64,000 nucleotides of DNA from Mercurialis annua (taxonomy: Eukaryota; Streptophyta; Magnoliopsida; Malpighiales; Euphorbiaceae). Every line of letters starts with the position of its first letter. Position 1 is the stretch's first letter. The position numbers and the translations under genes were made by a program. Positions 22,621-35,319 of this stretch are shown here, one piece after another. The notes below the pieces were generated by a model, which was given only the letters and a program-made list of their open reading frames with translations, did not search any database and was not told where the DNA came from. The stretch covers positions 12,658,001-12,722,000 of the forward strand of contig NC_065570.1 in NCBI RefSeq assembly GCF_937616625.2, read 5' to 3'.

Positions 22621-25526
22621 TTACCTGTCTCTGCATTTGTCACGGCCACGGTCCGATCTACTTCTGCTCTGAATTATATTCTTGGGGTCTATTTTACTTC
22701 CTGAACTTCCTTCTTCTCCGCCCGGTAACTTTCTTTCAGATTCTTGCTGTTTCTTCATTTTCCGATGATCTGATGATCTCGTGCTGCCTTCTGGAATAGT
22801 TTCAGTTGATTGTTCATCTTGCATTTTACTTATTTTTTCTTCGGAAATTTGCGTCTTTTTCCCTCTTCTTGTCTCCTGGTTTAGCATTCTCTGATCTGTT
22901 GCTCTGGAACCTTTCTCATGTTCAAAGAAGAGGACTTGCACCACGGTTCTTAATGGCAGTCGTTCGTTCTTCACTGCGTGTGCTCGTACTTCTGGCGATA
23001 GTTTTTGGCAGTCTAGATGCCTGCAGAGACGTTTTCTGTCTTCTTTACTCAGCTCGGGATGCTCCTGTTTTGTCAAAAAAGTGAATCTTCATCATATTAT
23101 GGTTGTTGCTCAGAAACAGAAATGTCAAAACATGAATGAGTCAGCAAAATGGCAATTTTAAAAGTTTCTACACATTAAGAGAAAATTCCTCTATAAAACA
23201 AGCGTTTCTGAAACATTTCATTTCCGTTTCAATGAAACTTGTCGAGTCGTTCCTTTCAACATTTCATTTTTGTTTCTGGAAGTGTTTCTGAAACTCCAAA
23301 ACTTTATATTTTTGTAATTTTTTTTATTTTACTGTTTTCATTTCAGTATTTCCCATTGAGTATGTGAACTAATGCTTGACGATATAGATTTATGAGGTAA
23401 TTGATTCTAAGAGTCATACATTTCCAAATTATTTCATTCTCGTCACGAAATTTTGATTTGTTTTATTTTGGTGATAAATTTTAATTTTATTTTACTGGAA
23501 ATGAAACCAAATTATGCGTATGTGGAAATCAATGTTTGATTATTCATGGTAATTATACCTAATTATTTTCTATAATTACACAAGCAGTCAAGAATTAACT
23601 CGCTATTTCTGTGTTAAAATCCTTCTAGCTGAAATGAAATTTAAATTTAGTCATTAAAATGAAACAAATTAAAATCCCATTGATCAAAAAAATAATCTGA
23701 AAGTTTAGCAGCTCCCAAAATTAATTACCTTATGATTCATGTTTTAGTAGCAGATATCATGAAAATAGCTATACCTTGAGATAAATGTTGATTGCCTTGT
23801 AAAGGTCATCATGAACTTCCCTTGCAATATCAGGCAAAGCTTCAGCAAGTGAAACCATTCTAGATACAGGCAGGCTCTTATCTCTTGAAATCACTTGCAG
23901 ATACGAATCGATGAGCTTTCCGATATTTTTAAGCGATCTTATAAACTGCGAATTTTCGACAGGTTGCGGTGACTGTCTTCTCCATAGCATTAAGAAACTT
24001 TCCAATACTGATGCAACCAAATCAACATCATAGGAACACTGATTGAATGATGAATGTGAAGGAAATACTAGATCAGTCACCGTCGCCTCCTCTAATTGCA
24101 AACCGCTTCTCCTAACGAGTTCTGTTTTCGTAATAGGCGATGCTCCTCCTAAGTAATTCGCGATACTAAGAAGTCTTAGCAAGAAGCTAACGGATACTGA
24201 CCCTCTATCTGCTGGAATCATACTTACAATGGCTTCGAGAATTTTTCTGTTTTTCTCTGTATCTTCATTTTGAGTGACTGAAATCTGTGCAGGATGAGTT
24301 TTTGTACTGTCTGGTAACCAACGACTAGCATATACGTGCAATGCTTCACCAATAAGTTGCGGTGGCAGCATGTATGTAGATCTTACGGCTGTGATTATAC
24401 ATCGAAAGAGATCTATATCAAGATCAGATACGTCTTCAGTCCACCAATCCTTGGGGACGGATTGCTGAGACTTTTTAAACCCTGGTCTGGTGTATGTGTA
24501 GGACCATGTAACCTGCAGAAGAGAGTAGTCAGTTTTCTCAGCAGAAACAAAGAGAATGTTCCGAATTCCTGAAATGCATACTTTCTTTCTTGTAATTAAT
24601 TGATTATAGAAGTAACTGAATTAACCTTTGGTGGGGGAGTAAGGATTTTTTCGACGATTGAATTAATGCATTTTCTGATGATTCCGAGATTCTCCGACCA
24701 CTCTGTCAACCTAACCGTAGTCTGTAATGTGACAATGGAGTCCTTCCAACCTTCCAAAATGCAGGAATTGAAAAATGCCTCAAGTTTGAGAACAAAATTT
24801 CCCTTTTCGACAGATTCAGTCATTCGAAGGAACTTAGCTGCACAGAAAGCAGGTACAATATTCTGGGCACTCAGGTTTATTGTTATGCCATAGCAATACT
24901 TGGCACACAGCTCTAAAGCCTCTTCTCCTCCTGGAATATCGTGAAGTTCGATAGTAATAGCGCTTGAATCATCTGTATCGGAACACAGTCTTTGTAGGAG
25001 GCCACATTTCGGAAGAAGCGGAAACTGCAGCTAAGTTAAATCAAAATCAGTAAGCATAATATCTGCAATAAAATCATATAGGAAGCCAACATAGAATCTG
25101 CTATGCTAGGAAACAGAAATGCAGAAACAGAAACCGGCGGAACTATATTTTTTACAAGAATAGATTGTAAATATAAAGTTTCTGACTTTCAAATGCATTT
25201 CTATAATTCAAAATGAAACTCTTAAAAGTAAAAATGAATATAGTTTTAGTGTAATATTATAGCAAAGAATCAAACAAGAAAACCAGGAAATGTTTTCAAA
25301 ATAGTCCTCTCAATTCATACCTTATGAAGAAGATAATTAATGTTGTTGATTCGAATGACAAGGTCACTAGGTACATCCGAAATCACAGACCTGAACCGTG
25401 AAATTACGAACATTATATATACATATACACATGAAACTCCCATTGAAAGATAGCTATTGCTGCATACCTGGTAGCCTCTTCTGTGTAGAAGGTATCGTGG
25501 CGCGTCCCAAGTTTCATAAACTTCAT
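22621..25526 (-). CDS. NPH3/RPT2-family BTB protein (AT5G47800-like)
   Basis: Coding exons from the 5' end (minus strand): 25468-25526, 25321-25390, 24626-25024, 23775-24512 and 22621-23064; 569 residues, all phases agreeing. It begins [27 protein letters not shown] fold covers about residues 20-140 ([13 protein letters not shown]... [13 protein letters not shown]... [20 protein letters not shown]), followed by the NPH3 domain (about 175-440: [51 protein letters not shown]). It includes the family signature [13 protein letters not shown] and [11 protein letters not shown]. The C-terminal tail is charged and R/S-rich. The family supplies substrate adaptors for CUL3 ubiquitin ligases and acts in phototropin and auxin-transport signalling; the specific role of this clade is not known to me. 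Its closest remembered relative is AT5G47800. The last intron carries a copy of the short gene-associated repeat. Confidence 0.9.
23261..23354 (+). repeat. Short gene-associated repeat, copy A
   Basis: It contains 'tgtttctgaaactccaaaac', then a T/A-rich stretch and 'catttcagtatttccc'. It lies in the last intron of the NPH3 gene. It aligns by eye with copies at 25102, 45751, 58581, 58678 and 62555. Confidence 0.6.
25102..25215 (-). repeat. Short gene-associated repeat, copy B
   Basis: On the minus strand this reads 'gaaactttatatttacaatc', then 'cttgtaaaaaatat' and 'tttctgcatttctgtttcc'. It lies in the second coding intron of the NPH3 gene and is inverted relative to the other copies. Confidence 0.6.
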
Positions 25527-28500
25527 CTTTCTGCAATTTTCCGCTTCCTTTAACCTCAAGATAACGAGCAAAGCATATGCACTTACAATATCTCACCTGA
25601 AACAAATCAGAGAGCATCATAATGACACGAACAATGAATTATAACACGGAACTCGGAAAATCAGAACAACTCGAAGAGGACATGGAAGAAAGTACCAAAA
25701 CATAGAGATTCGAAAGCTACATATTCAAATAGTTGAGTAACATTTTGTTCTTCCTCATAACTCTCATCACAAACATAAACAAATTGAAGATCATAGACAT
25801 GAAAATCCACTATAAGTTATGGTTGCAAAGAAGTGCTACACACTAAGAATTCACTAGTGAAATGAAATTGGGAAGCAAGTAGGCCTTACCTCACCTTTAA
25901 TCCAACAAGGGTCCCATCCAAATTCTTTTACACAACCCTACAAAGGACTTTAAAGAAATCAAAATTAAGAACTTGACAAATTCTTTTGCTACACAAGTCA
26001 ACTGATCAAGAATATAAAACTAAAACAGACTATGAATATATTATGACAAATTTAAACATTCATATGCTGTAAGCCATGCAAGATTTATGTGGTGAATTTA
26101 TAAGTGTAGAGATTGTTGACATACTAATACAATCAAAGCAGGAACATCTATAATGGAGTTGAATGTCTAACCAAATGAGTTATGGTTTGTGGTATCTTTT
26201 CTTATGGAAGAGAGTAGACAACTTAAAAGTAGTCAAGTTGATTCTCTTACTTTTTTCTGCAAAAAAGGTCAGATTTCTCAAACAATATGGGCATGCAAGG
26301 TAGATTGCTGACTTGGACACAATATAGAATCACCTAATTTTATCTCCACTATAATGGGAGGTGTAGTTCATTAGAATTGAAAGACTACTTTAGTTGCTCT
26401 TTTTCGGTATTATGATAGCATTGCACATTGATAGGCTCATTCCACTCAAAATTGCGTGAGTCGAACTTTTGCGCTATGTTTGGTTTATAGAATAGTTCTA
26501 AAGTAGAATAGTTAATTCGTAGTTTGATTTATGTAATAATAGTTTCTTACAATTGTTATTCCATGATTTAATGGAATAAATATTTCTCTCAAAAATTAAA
26601 AAGTAGTTCTTCCATTATATTTCAGGCTATCTATTCAATAAACCAAGTATAACTTTAGTATATAATGATGGAATTCAAGTCTACTTAACAATTTAAGAGA
26701 TATGGATTCCGCGTAAAATAGCATGATGATGCAAGCTTTTAGTTTAATGATCTAAGATTTACATAGGATTCCGTATAAACATAGTATGATTCGAGCTTTT
26801 AGAATAATGATCGAGCGCCTATATAATAATATAAAAGATAAGAATTCCGCGCAAATAGCAAAATCGCATGAGCTTCTAGCTTAATAAACGAGCTTCTCAC
26901 TTGTTATCATGCAAAAAAGAAATATCATTTCAACCATGTTCTTCAGTATGCAGGATGAATATCACATTTTAGAAACTAAAGAATTACACACTAGGATATG
27001 AAATTTAAAGAATATAAATCTTGCAATATAGTTGAGAAAATAAGAAAAATGGTAAGGTGGGGCTTAAATTTGAAGACATGAACATGGATGTATTTAAGAA
27101 TGAAAATGACGAGGACTATCATATTAATAATGTCAATTTAATGTAACCAAATCCTCAGTTTTCTTTTTCTCCTTATCTTATTAGTTTCATACAAGTTTAC
27201 AAAATTGAAGAAAAGAAATAAAGAAAATATAAAAACTGGACCTATTAGTTTTGGTGGTCCAGATATAATGTTGATGTTGGTCCAGGTGCTTTTATCACCA
27301 TTCATTGGTTAAAATATAACCTTAGCTAGTGGTCTGTCAGAAACAATAGTAGACCTAAATGTATTTATTCAAAAATATTATATATTCTCGATTTTTTTAT
27401 GTTTTAAATGTTCAAAGCAGCCAGGTTTATTCTATTTTTCAATTTTTAATTTCAATTCAACCTATTTTTCAAATTGGAGTTTAGTTTACATGACTAGAAA
27501 AGATTTAAAAGTATCCTTCATATTTAACAGATAATCTAAATAGGCTTTGATATTCTAAAAGTAATGGTAATTGAAACTATATGTCAAATATGAATGAAAA
27601 TATTTAACCTTTTTAAGTGAAAATATTTTAATTTTAAAAAAATAGATACAGTTGAAATCGAAAACTGGAAAATCATGCGGACTCGAATATACATAGTATA
27701 TAACTAACATGAAATACCAAAAAGGGGCTAGGCAGACTCAGGGTAGGGCTGAACTTAAAGAGACCAAGTATCCGATCGAGTTCGGACCACGCAGCCCTGA
27801 CCTGGACACACCGTGCGGATACCGGACCCATTGATCAGCTCTAGTTCTATCAATCTTTTGCAGTGGAGGAGAGCCAATACAAGTTGTCTTTTAAAAAATA
27901 TATATAGTACTGAAAAAAATATTTAAAAGGTTTTCCAGAAGAGGTAAAATAACAGAATCTCTTTTTTATATACTAGATACCCATCTCAATATAAATATAA
28001 ATCAAATCATTCATAAAAATGTAATGCATAGGTCAGATTTTATTCAATTCAGAATAAAGGCCCCCCCCAAAGAAAAAGAAAAAAAAATGCTACTTATGTT
28101 ATCATTCCCTTTCTGAAAGATTGATGAAAGAACTTGTCAACAAGGATCAAGAAACTGTTTATATACTTTTCTTGCTTGTCCACATCCTAATGGAATTTCC
28201 TTTTCTAATTCTTTAATTAAAAGTATAACTAAAGTTATTATTTTAATAACTTTGTTATTTTTATATCCTTTACCAATTAAAAATGTATAAATCTTCAAAT
28301 CTATCATTTGCACATAATATTATTAAAAAAGAAGGCTTGAGCTCAATAATAACAAGTGAAGCACAATTTTATAAACCAAAATCAACATTATTACCAACAA
28401 AACTAACTAACTTTAACTAAATTAATCTATAAAAAAAAACATAAAATTAGGATATGAATAGAAGAAAGAACATACCAGAATCAAAGCACTAACATTTACA

Positions 28501-28640
28501 TCTCAGTATAATTGGAAAAGTAATAATTAAGTTGGTGTGCATGAAGTAATTGTATTTCATGCATGTAATATTGTAATGTAAGAAGAGAAAAAGAAAGAAG
28601 GGGAAGAGCAGAGATAGAGATAGAGAGACGGAAATAGGGA
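25527..28640 (-). promoter_or_regulatory. Likely split 5' UTR and promoter of the NPH3 gene
   Basis: On the minus strand an acceptor 'tttcag' ends at 25597, just ahead of the start-codon exon. A donor-like 'ttctggtatgttc' occurs near 28473-28485, preceded by a C/T-rich tract (about 28575-28635 on the minus strand), typical of a plant 5' UTR. This suggests non-coding exons and introns over up to 3 kb. A smaller candidate exon lies near 25890-25940, with donor 'aaggtgaggtaag'. There is no coding sequence between. These are inferences from splice-like signals only. Confidence 0.35.
26475..26651. mobile_element. Degenerate MITE, same family as 52913-53127
   Basis: The left end 'tatgtttggtttatagaata' and the complement of the right end ('tatacttggtttattgaata') match each other. 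They also match the MITE at 52913. The interior shares 'attccatgattta' and 'ctctcaaaaa' with that copy. Confidence 0.65.
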
Positions 28641-28823
28641 TAATGGAAAACAAATCACAAAATTTCAATTTTATAGCAATTTAATTCTAATGTTCAAAAC
28701 ATTACAAAACAAATTTTAAGATCATGTTTAGTTATAGAAAATATTTTCTATTTTCTGTTTTTAACTTTCTTTTTATTTTCTCTATTTTTTAGTGTTTTTG
28801 TTTTTCAAATAGAAAACTAGAAC

Positions 28824-29486
28824 CCGGCCTTAGGCATAGGCCACTAAGGCCTATGCCTAGGGCCTCAAGTTTTTAAGGGCCCCATTTTAGATGGGGTTCT
28901 TTAAAAAAATATATATATTAAATTATTTATATGTTTATTGGGTTTTTTTTAGTGATAAGTGTTGGAAAATTTATTTAAAAATTAATTATATATTTAAATA
29001 ATTAGGATGTTAAATTAAAAAGGCCCTATATTCCTATGAGATCTTATTAAAAATATTAAGTTATTTAAAATATAAAATGATCATTGGTTCTTTTAAAAAT
29101 AGGTGTTGTAATTTTTATTTTAAATATTAATTGGAACCATTTATAATCAGTGTGCCAATAAAAATAATATATAGTTTATATATTTTTAACCGTATAGAGA
29201 TGATCTCTCTTTATTTATTTACTTATTAAAAAATATATTTTATATTCTTTTATTGATAAATAGATTTTTTTTAATTGTTTAAAAAAATAATGTTTTTTAA
29301 AATATATCAAAAATTCACTAAAAATCTACTAACGATTCAATAAGTCTACCAATGATCTACTAAAAGCGTAATTTTATAAGAAAAAATAGTGAAATGTCAT
29401 TTTTTATATAAAAAAAGATAAAGCAAGCGTATATTTAAAAAAATGTTAAAACAACCCTTCTAGGGCCTCATTTCATCTAAGGCCGG
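28824..29486. mobile_element. hAT-like non-autonomous element, terminal hairpin
   Basis: The ends are 'ccggccttag' at 28824-28833 and its exact complement 'ctaaggccgg' at 29477-29486. Just inside the left end is a perfect 12-bp hairpin, 'taggcataggcc' (28831-28842) with 'ggcctatgccta' (28848-28859) and a 5-nt loop. 'gggcctc' motifs lie near both ends in opposite orientation. The interior is AT-rich and non-coding. Superfamily assignment is inference from the end motifs; a target duplication is not clear ('tagaa' on both sides is a possibility). Confidence 0.55.
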
Positions 29487-29934
29487 CCCTTAGAAGATTA
29501 AATTTTTGTTTGCTTATTGAATTTTTTTATTGTTTTCTATTTTCTAGTTTCTAAAGTTAAATAACATACTATTTCTTTTTAACGAGATTTTTGTATTTTT
29601 ATTTTTCATGTATGTTGTATAATTTTTAAAATATTAAAAAGAATTGAGATTCAAATTTTAATTATTTAATATTTAATTTAATATATATACTTTTAAGTAG
29701 GAGGAAATATGTACTAATCAAATTTTTTAATGTCACCATATTTTTACTTTTCATGTATGTTGTATAATCTCTAAACTTTTGTTTGCTTATTAAAATATTT
29801 AATTTAATATATATACCTTTAAATAGGAGGAAATTGATATTATAATTCCATTTTCTTATTTATTGTCTTTACAAAGACTAAAATTAAACTATTTTTTGTT
29901 TTAATGATATAATTAAGCTAGAATTAATTAATAG

Positions 29935-30560
29935 GTCAGGACGCAATTCAAACTTGGACCTCGAGCTCAACTCGGATTTGGGTTAGGTTGGGTTGGAATT
30001 TTGGCTCGATTCGCTTTGGTCGGTCCCATTTAATTCGGCTTAGTTCATTTTGGTCATGATGAGGTTCGGTTTGGTTTGGTTGAGACTCTATTTGATTCGA
30101 GTGGGTTTGGTTTTGTTTGATTTGTTTGCGACTCATTTTGGTTTCATTCGGTTGTGACTTGGTTTGAGTCGGTTCTGCTCGGTTCAGATTAGGTCAGCTT
30201 AGTTCACTCGAGACTTGGTTTGGGTCGGTTCAAATTGGTCGAGACTTGGTCTTGGTTGGTTTGATCCAATTTGGTTTGATCGGGACACTGTTTGGGCCAG
30301 TTTGATTCAATTTGGTTTTTTTGAGACTCGGTTTAGGCTGGTTCACGTCAAGAATCGGTTAAATTCCAGGGTTGTGTGGGTCAGGACTCAGTTTGATTCC
30401 AGGTAATCCGGATCATAACTCGGATTTGGTTTAGGTTTGGTTCAGGCAATGGTCCATTTGGAACTCAGGTTTGGTTTAGGGTCATGATTTAGGATTCTGT
30501 TTTAGTTCGGGCTAGAGATTTATTTGGTTTGAAATTTGGCAAGAGTGAGCATTCAATCGG
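29935..30560. repeat. Strand-asymmetric G/T-rich degenerate tandem tract
   Basis: About 600 bp of loosely repeated 'gagactcggtttg', 'ggttcg' and 'tttgattcaatttgg' units at irregular spacing of roughly 40-50 bp. The top strand is rich in G and T and poor in C. It has no credible coding content; open frames here translate simple repeats. Confidence 0.6.
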
Positions 30561-30624
30561 CTCCATAAAATCAAACTCAAATCTCCAAAACCATTTAAAG
30601 TTTTGTCATATTTGGGATTTAGGA

Positions 30625-30738
30625 AGTTTTGTGAGCGTCGCCATAAAGATCAGGGGGTTTTGTGCCCGTTTTTAAACATTAGGGGATTTCTTGCCCGGGG
30701 CCTTAAAACTCAAGGGCCATGGGTAATTACTAGTCTAA
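30625..30738. mobile_element. Orphan right end of the foldback MITE family
   Basis: The text from 'gtgagcgtcgccataaa' through 'cagggggttttgtgcccgt' to 'gggccatgggtaattacta' matches the last roughly 90 bp of the 17785-18691 element (gtgagcgccgcc... cagggggtttagcgcccgt... gggccatgggtgattatta). The corresponding left end is not visible upstream, so only a terminus remains, or the G/T-rich tract has replaced the interior. Confidence 0.7.
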
Positions 30739-31552
30739 ACAATGATAACAGAAATAGTTTGAATCATTTTTAAAAATATTATAAGAAACAGTTTTTATAA
30801 ACAACTGCAAATTTTGTTTTAAAAACCATTTAAAGTTATTTGCAAATGTTTTTTTAATTCCGGTGGAACATAATTTGAAACAAGAAGCCAATGTGCAAGA
30901 ATAAAAGAATAATAAAGTATGAAACATGTTCCAATACGACTTTCAAATTATAGCTCTGGGTTAAATTTTATACTCTTTCCATCACAATAGATTTGTCTAT
31001 TTTCTTTAATTTTTTGTCCCAATATTATTATCCAATTTTAGTAAAATAACAATTTCTAAAGTTAATTTTTCTATATTATCTTTATTTGAAATTCACTAAT
31101 AAACTACTCTCTCTAGTTTATAATAGTTGTCGCATTTGAGAATTTCTTTTGATTCATAATATTTGTCGTATTAAGATTTCAAAAAAATATTTATTGCAAT
31201 TTTTTTAAATTTATCCTTATAATTAAATAACTCAGTAAGACTTAAAATAAAAATATTGGTAATTAATATGAACAATTTAATATAATTATAGATAAATCAA
31301 ACATATTTATTAACTTTTTAATGTATGTAAAATGGACAAATATGCTAAATATTATATACTGGAGAGAGTAATATTATTGTTATCTATAAGTAAAAGAAAT
31401 TGTTATGACTATATTAAATAAGATATATAGAAAAAATAATTTTCTTTTTATAATAATAGTATTAATTGTATTTTTTTTAAATGTGTGATTATGTAAAAGT
31501 TGAGAAGTTTAGTGAAACAGTAAAATTAAATTTTTTTTTTAGTAATACTGAA
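30739..31552. other. AT-rich non-coding sequence
   Basis: Nothing recognised beyond AT-rich low-complexity text. Confidence 0.35.
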
Positions 31553-31744
31553 AAGCGGTGTTTTACCGGTTGGTCGAACCGGGATCCGGTCTAAAACAGT
31601 ATAAAACCGATGAATCTAATTTTTTTATATTTTTTTAAAATTTATTAAACAGATTGAACCGATCATTAAACCGGTTCAACCAGTTGAATCGGAAACCGGT
31701 GGTCTCACCGGTTCTGCCACCGGTTTGGTTTTTAAAACACCGCT
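31553..31744. mobile_element. MITE with 'agcggtgtttta' ends, ACCGGTT-rich
   Basis: The left end 'agcggtgttttaccggtt' and the right end 'tttttaaaacaccgct' are inverted copies. The roughly 190-bp interior has many 'accggtt' motifs and their complements. It looks like a hAT-type MITE; the flanking duplication is ambiguous ('tgaaaa' and 'tgaata'). A related but more diverged piece is at about 45099-45397. Confidence 0.7.
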
Positions 31745-32920
31745 GAATAAAATCAAACTAAAGAGTTCAACTGTTTAAGCCGGTTTGATTTTCTCAAAAG
31801 CCATAAGTGGAAGAATGCATAGTTTAAGAACGACCCCTCATTTACTTCCGATGAGTTTCTCGTGGCTGCTTTTCCATTCGTCTTTTTTGTTCGTGCTTTT
31901 TACGTTCGGCTTTTCCGTCCGCGCTATGAATTTCTCGACATTGTTTTTAGATTTTTTTATAATTTTATAGGTTTTTTGTAATAATTTAAACATTTTGTTA
32001 ATAAATTATTGTAGATCTATGATTTTTTTGTTTATAAAATTGTTCTATTATTCATATAATTATTTGTCTTTCTCTCATTCATAGATTTGTTTATTTATTT
32101 TAATGCTACTTATTTTGAAAAAAACGGATTGATTTATGGTGCATTTACAAAATTTAATAATATATTTACGTTATACTGTATTTTTAGTGTATTTATAGTG
32201 TAATTCTTGTATTTTTTGGTATATGTATATTTTTTTGTGTATTTCTGTCTTTTTTTAGTATATCTATGAGGCATTTGCAGTGTTTATGGTGTATCTCCAA
32301 TGTTTATGCTGTATTTGCAGTTTTATATGGTATACATCATTATAACACTACAAAAATATCATAATTACACTAAAAAAACACAATAGATATAGTATAATGC
32401 ACCATAATTACGATAAAAAACACGATAAAAAAATAAAAAAAATACTAAAAAAATGTTTTTATAATAAATGAGAATATATCATTAAAAAGTGAAAAAGATA
32501 TTTGTAAAATTAAAAAGAAGAAAATATTTTTTGTGAAAAAAAATTAAAAAATTAAAAAAAAAAACAATTTGAAGTTGTAAATAAAATGGAAAATATTATA
32601 GTGTAGAAAATTTTCTTTAGAAATAAATGTTTTTTTATTTGTAAATTTTTTAATTTTAGTAATACTGAATAGAACCAAAATAAAGAGTTCAATCTTTTAT
32701 GTTTTTGCTTCGGTGGCCATTAATTGATTATTTTTACGTTGGCGGTAGCCTTTTTTTTAGAATAAAATAAATAACTGACTCATTTTCATTTTGTTTTTGT
32801 TTTTATTGGTAAATCTATCAACGAGGCGCGTCGAATTTAATATATATATACAAATCAAGAATTAAAGATATATCAAGATCTTTTAAGACTGAAGATGAAA
32901 TCGTTTATAGGTTATGTTAG
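31745..32920. other. AT-rich sequence with degenerate TGTATTT repeats
   Basis: From about 32150 to 32340 the motif 'gtgtatttnnagtgta' recurs loosely. The complement pattern ('acactaaaaaaaca') follows at 32340-32450, so the tract is roughly mirrored. No coding. Confidence 0.35.
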
Positions 32921-35319
32921 TGTCACGACCCAAATTATTGAGCCGCAACCGGCGCTAGAGAACGGGAGTGGTAGCTCCGAAAACCGTAGCAAGTCTAAAA
33001 CCACTATCAATTTTCGCAAATATAATGCAATACATTTACAAACGGAAGCTAACATATATAATATATATACACACAAATATTTACACTAACTGTTCTGATA
33101 ACCTCGTGGGCTCTAGTTATCGTACCCTATACGAACTGGCTTCACGGTACTATATATATAAGTTAGTGTATCAAACATATCACCGGTATATGGTGCCGTG
33201 AACAAACATATTGTACGTAGCCTATAAAAATATATAAACAAGACAGCAAATAATATATATAATTAAAATGTACTGCTGTCTAGGCTACGACTCTGTCAAC
33301 ACAGGACCACTACTGCAGCACTATGGAAGTCAATGAGCTATACATACGTAGCTGACTTCCGGATCTTAAAATTGGCTTCTAGCAAGGCCTAGACACTAAG
33401 CACCTGAAAGACATCAAAAGTGAGGGGTAAGTATTTGGGAAAATACTGAGTGAGTTGGCATTTACTAACGGTATTATTATAAAAACATAGCATCGCATTT
33501 CAAGAAACAATAATATAAAAGTAATACATATAAACAGGTATTTGATCTGTTCGAAACTAATATCCTAAAATGTGACACGACTTGCAAATATTCAAATCAT
33601 ATGATCTAAATGGTCTGACCCGGAAGTGTTCATACTCTACCACGTCGATCGCGACCAATCTCTTAATCCCAAAGTGTGATTCCAACTTACCAGATACGGG
33701 AATCCAGGTTACACCGTAACCGAGTGCTCACTCATATCGAATTCATTGTCCAACTTCGAAATTCATATTCATATTCATATTCATATCATACATGTATATC
33801 AAATCATTTATCATATGCAAGCACACTAGACTGACTCGATACTGGTGATTACACAGCCTATTGACACCCAATAGGTAGCTAGTTTTTTCGGATCGCATAC
33901 CAGTTTCTCGTATATAAACTTAATAAAAATATATAACATTTAATCAAATCATATATAATACGATGCATATAAACAATACACGTATATATAAAATATAATT
34001 TAAATAACTTTAATATATAATACACGAAAGTAAAGTGCAACTCACGGTGACCGCTATCCACTATATAATGAAGTAGATATGGTGGTATGCTCGTACTAGT
34101 CCACGTCTAGTGCCCTCACTGCTCCCTCGAACGTCTGATACATATTAATTAACGTTTAGTATTTAGATATTAATCTCGTGTTGTTACACGTCTAATACTT
34201 TCAAATTCTAGGGTTTAGTTTCATTCTTATTATTATTCTTGTATTCGTTAACTCTTAATCGTACTTACGACTTAACGAATACGATTCCTCGTATTCGAGA
34301 ATCATAGATCTTAATCGACGTGTTCTATTATCGTTAATTGCTTAAGACGTCGAACTAATCTCAAAACTTATGATTCTCGGATCCAAAATTCGTCTTTTAA
34401 AGTCAAATACTCAAAAACGTCAAATACCTAGGTCGGTACTCGAACCGTAATGCACATTCGTGCGAGTCGGGGTGCACGTGCGTGCATCTCGGTGGGTGCA
34501 CGTGCGTGCATCTCGGTGGGTGCACGGTCGTGCACCACGTAAACAGCCCCGGAAATCTGATTTCCGGGGTTTTTCGACCATCCCGACGTGTTGATGACTT
34601 CCTTCTACGCGAAACCCATCTCTCCGTTTCTTCAAAAATGCTAAAACCGAGCTAACTTTATAACCTTAAAACAACCCACTTTCACCAAATTTCATATTAA
34701 CAATCAACCTCTTACTTTGATTTGATGCCCGGAGATGATAGAGGCATGAATTCCGTCGAATGGAGAAACGGCGGCGAAACGATCGTAATCGACGAAATGA
34801 AGCTTCTAGAGCTCTCTTTTTCTTTCCTGATTCTTCTTTCTTTCAAATGTGGTTTTATATATATTTTTGTAAAAATTGCACTTTGATCTCTCCTTTCTTT
34901 ATTTGTTACAAAATATCCTTTAAACTTTTCTTTTATTCGATTTAGTCCATAACTAAATCAATTAATACTTTAATCATACCTTATACGTATTATTTATATC
35001 CAATAAATAATACGAATCCCGATATTAATATTTTTCCGTCAAAACCTAAAATTTCCATTTTCGAGACGTAGTGGCTAAAGTACCACTTTAGTATCTGAAC
35101 TTTGTTTTGGGGCCTTTCTTAACATTTTTCCTTTTAATTCAAATTCCAACTTTCCAGCTAGAATATGATATTAAATACCTCGTCGTTAACCCCTCGAAAC
35201 CGGCCTAATAAAATTTATTTATCTTTAATTTCTCGGAAATCTTTCTTATATTGCCACTCTGACAACTCAAAATTGGACACGTGATCCAATTAGATAACTA
35301 AATATTCTGGGGGATTACA
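32921..35319. mobile_element. Solo LTR of a retrotransposon (2.4 kb)
   Basis: The block starts 'tgtcacgacccaaatta' and ends 'ctgggggattaca', giving TG...CA borders. The flanks are 'gttag' at 32916-32920 and 'attag' at 35320-35324, a 5-bp duplication with one mismatch. The start 'tgtcacgaccc' and inner text such as 'gtgaggggtaagtatttgg' are familiar from large plant LTR elements. No gag or pol follows, so the internal region was probably lost by LTR-LTR recombination. Superfamily is probably Ty3/gypsy, by recollection only. Confidence 0.7.
34468..34533. repeat. GC-rich minisatellite 'gtgcacgtgcgtgcatctcg'
   Basis: A 24-bp unit containing 'gtgcacgtgcgtgcatctcg' is repeated about 2.5 times inside the LTR, followed by a variant 'ggtgcacggtcgtgca'. 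It is rich in CACGTG-like cores, a G-box-type motif. Confidence 0.75.

Noticed and set aside
22806..23084. Plus-strand frame opposite the last NPH3 exon
   Set aside because: Hydrophobic shadow of the charged NPH3 C-terminal exon.
33755..33790. (attcat) microsatellite
   Set aside because: Only about four units, inside the solo LTR; unremarkable.
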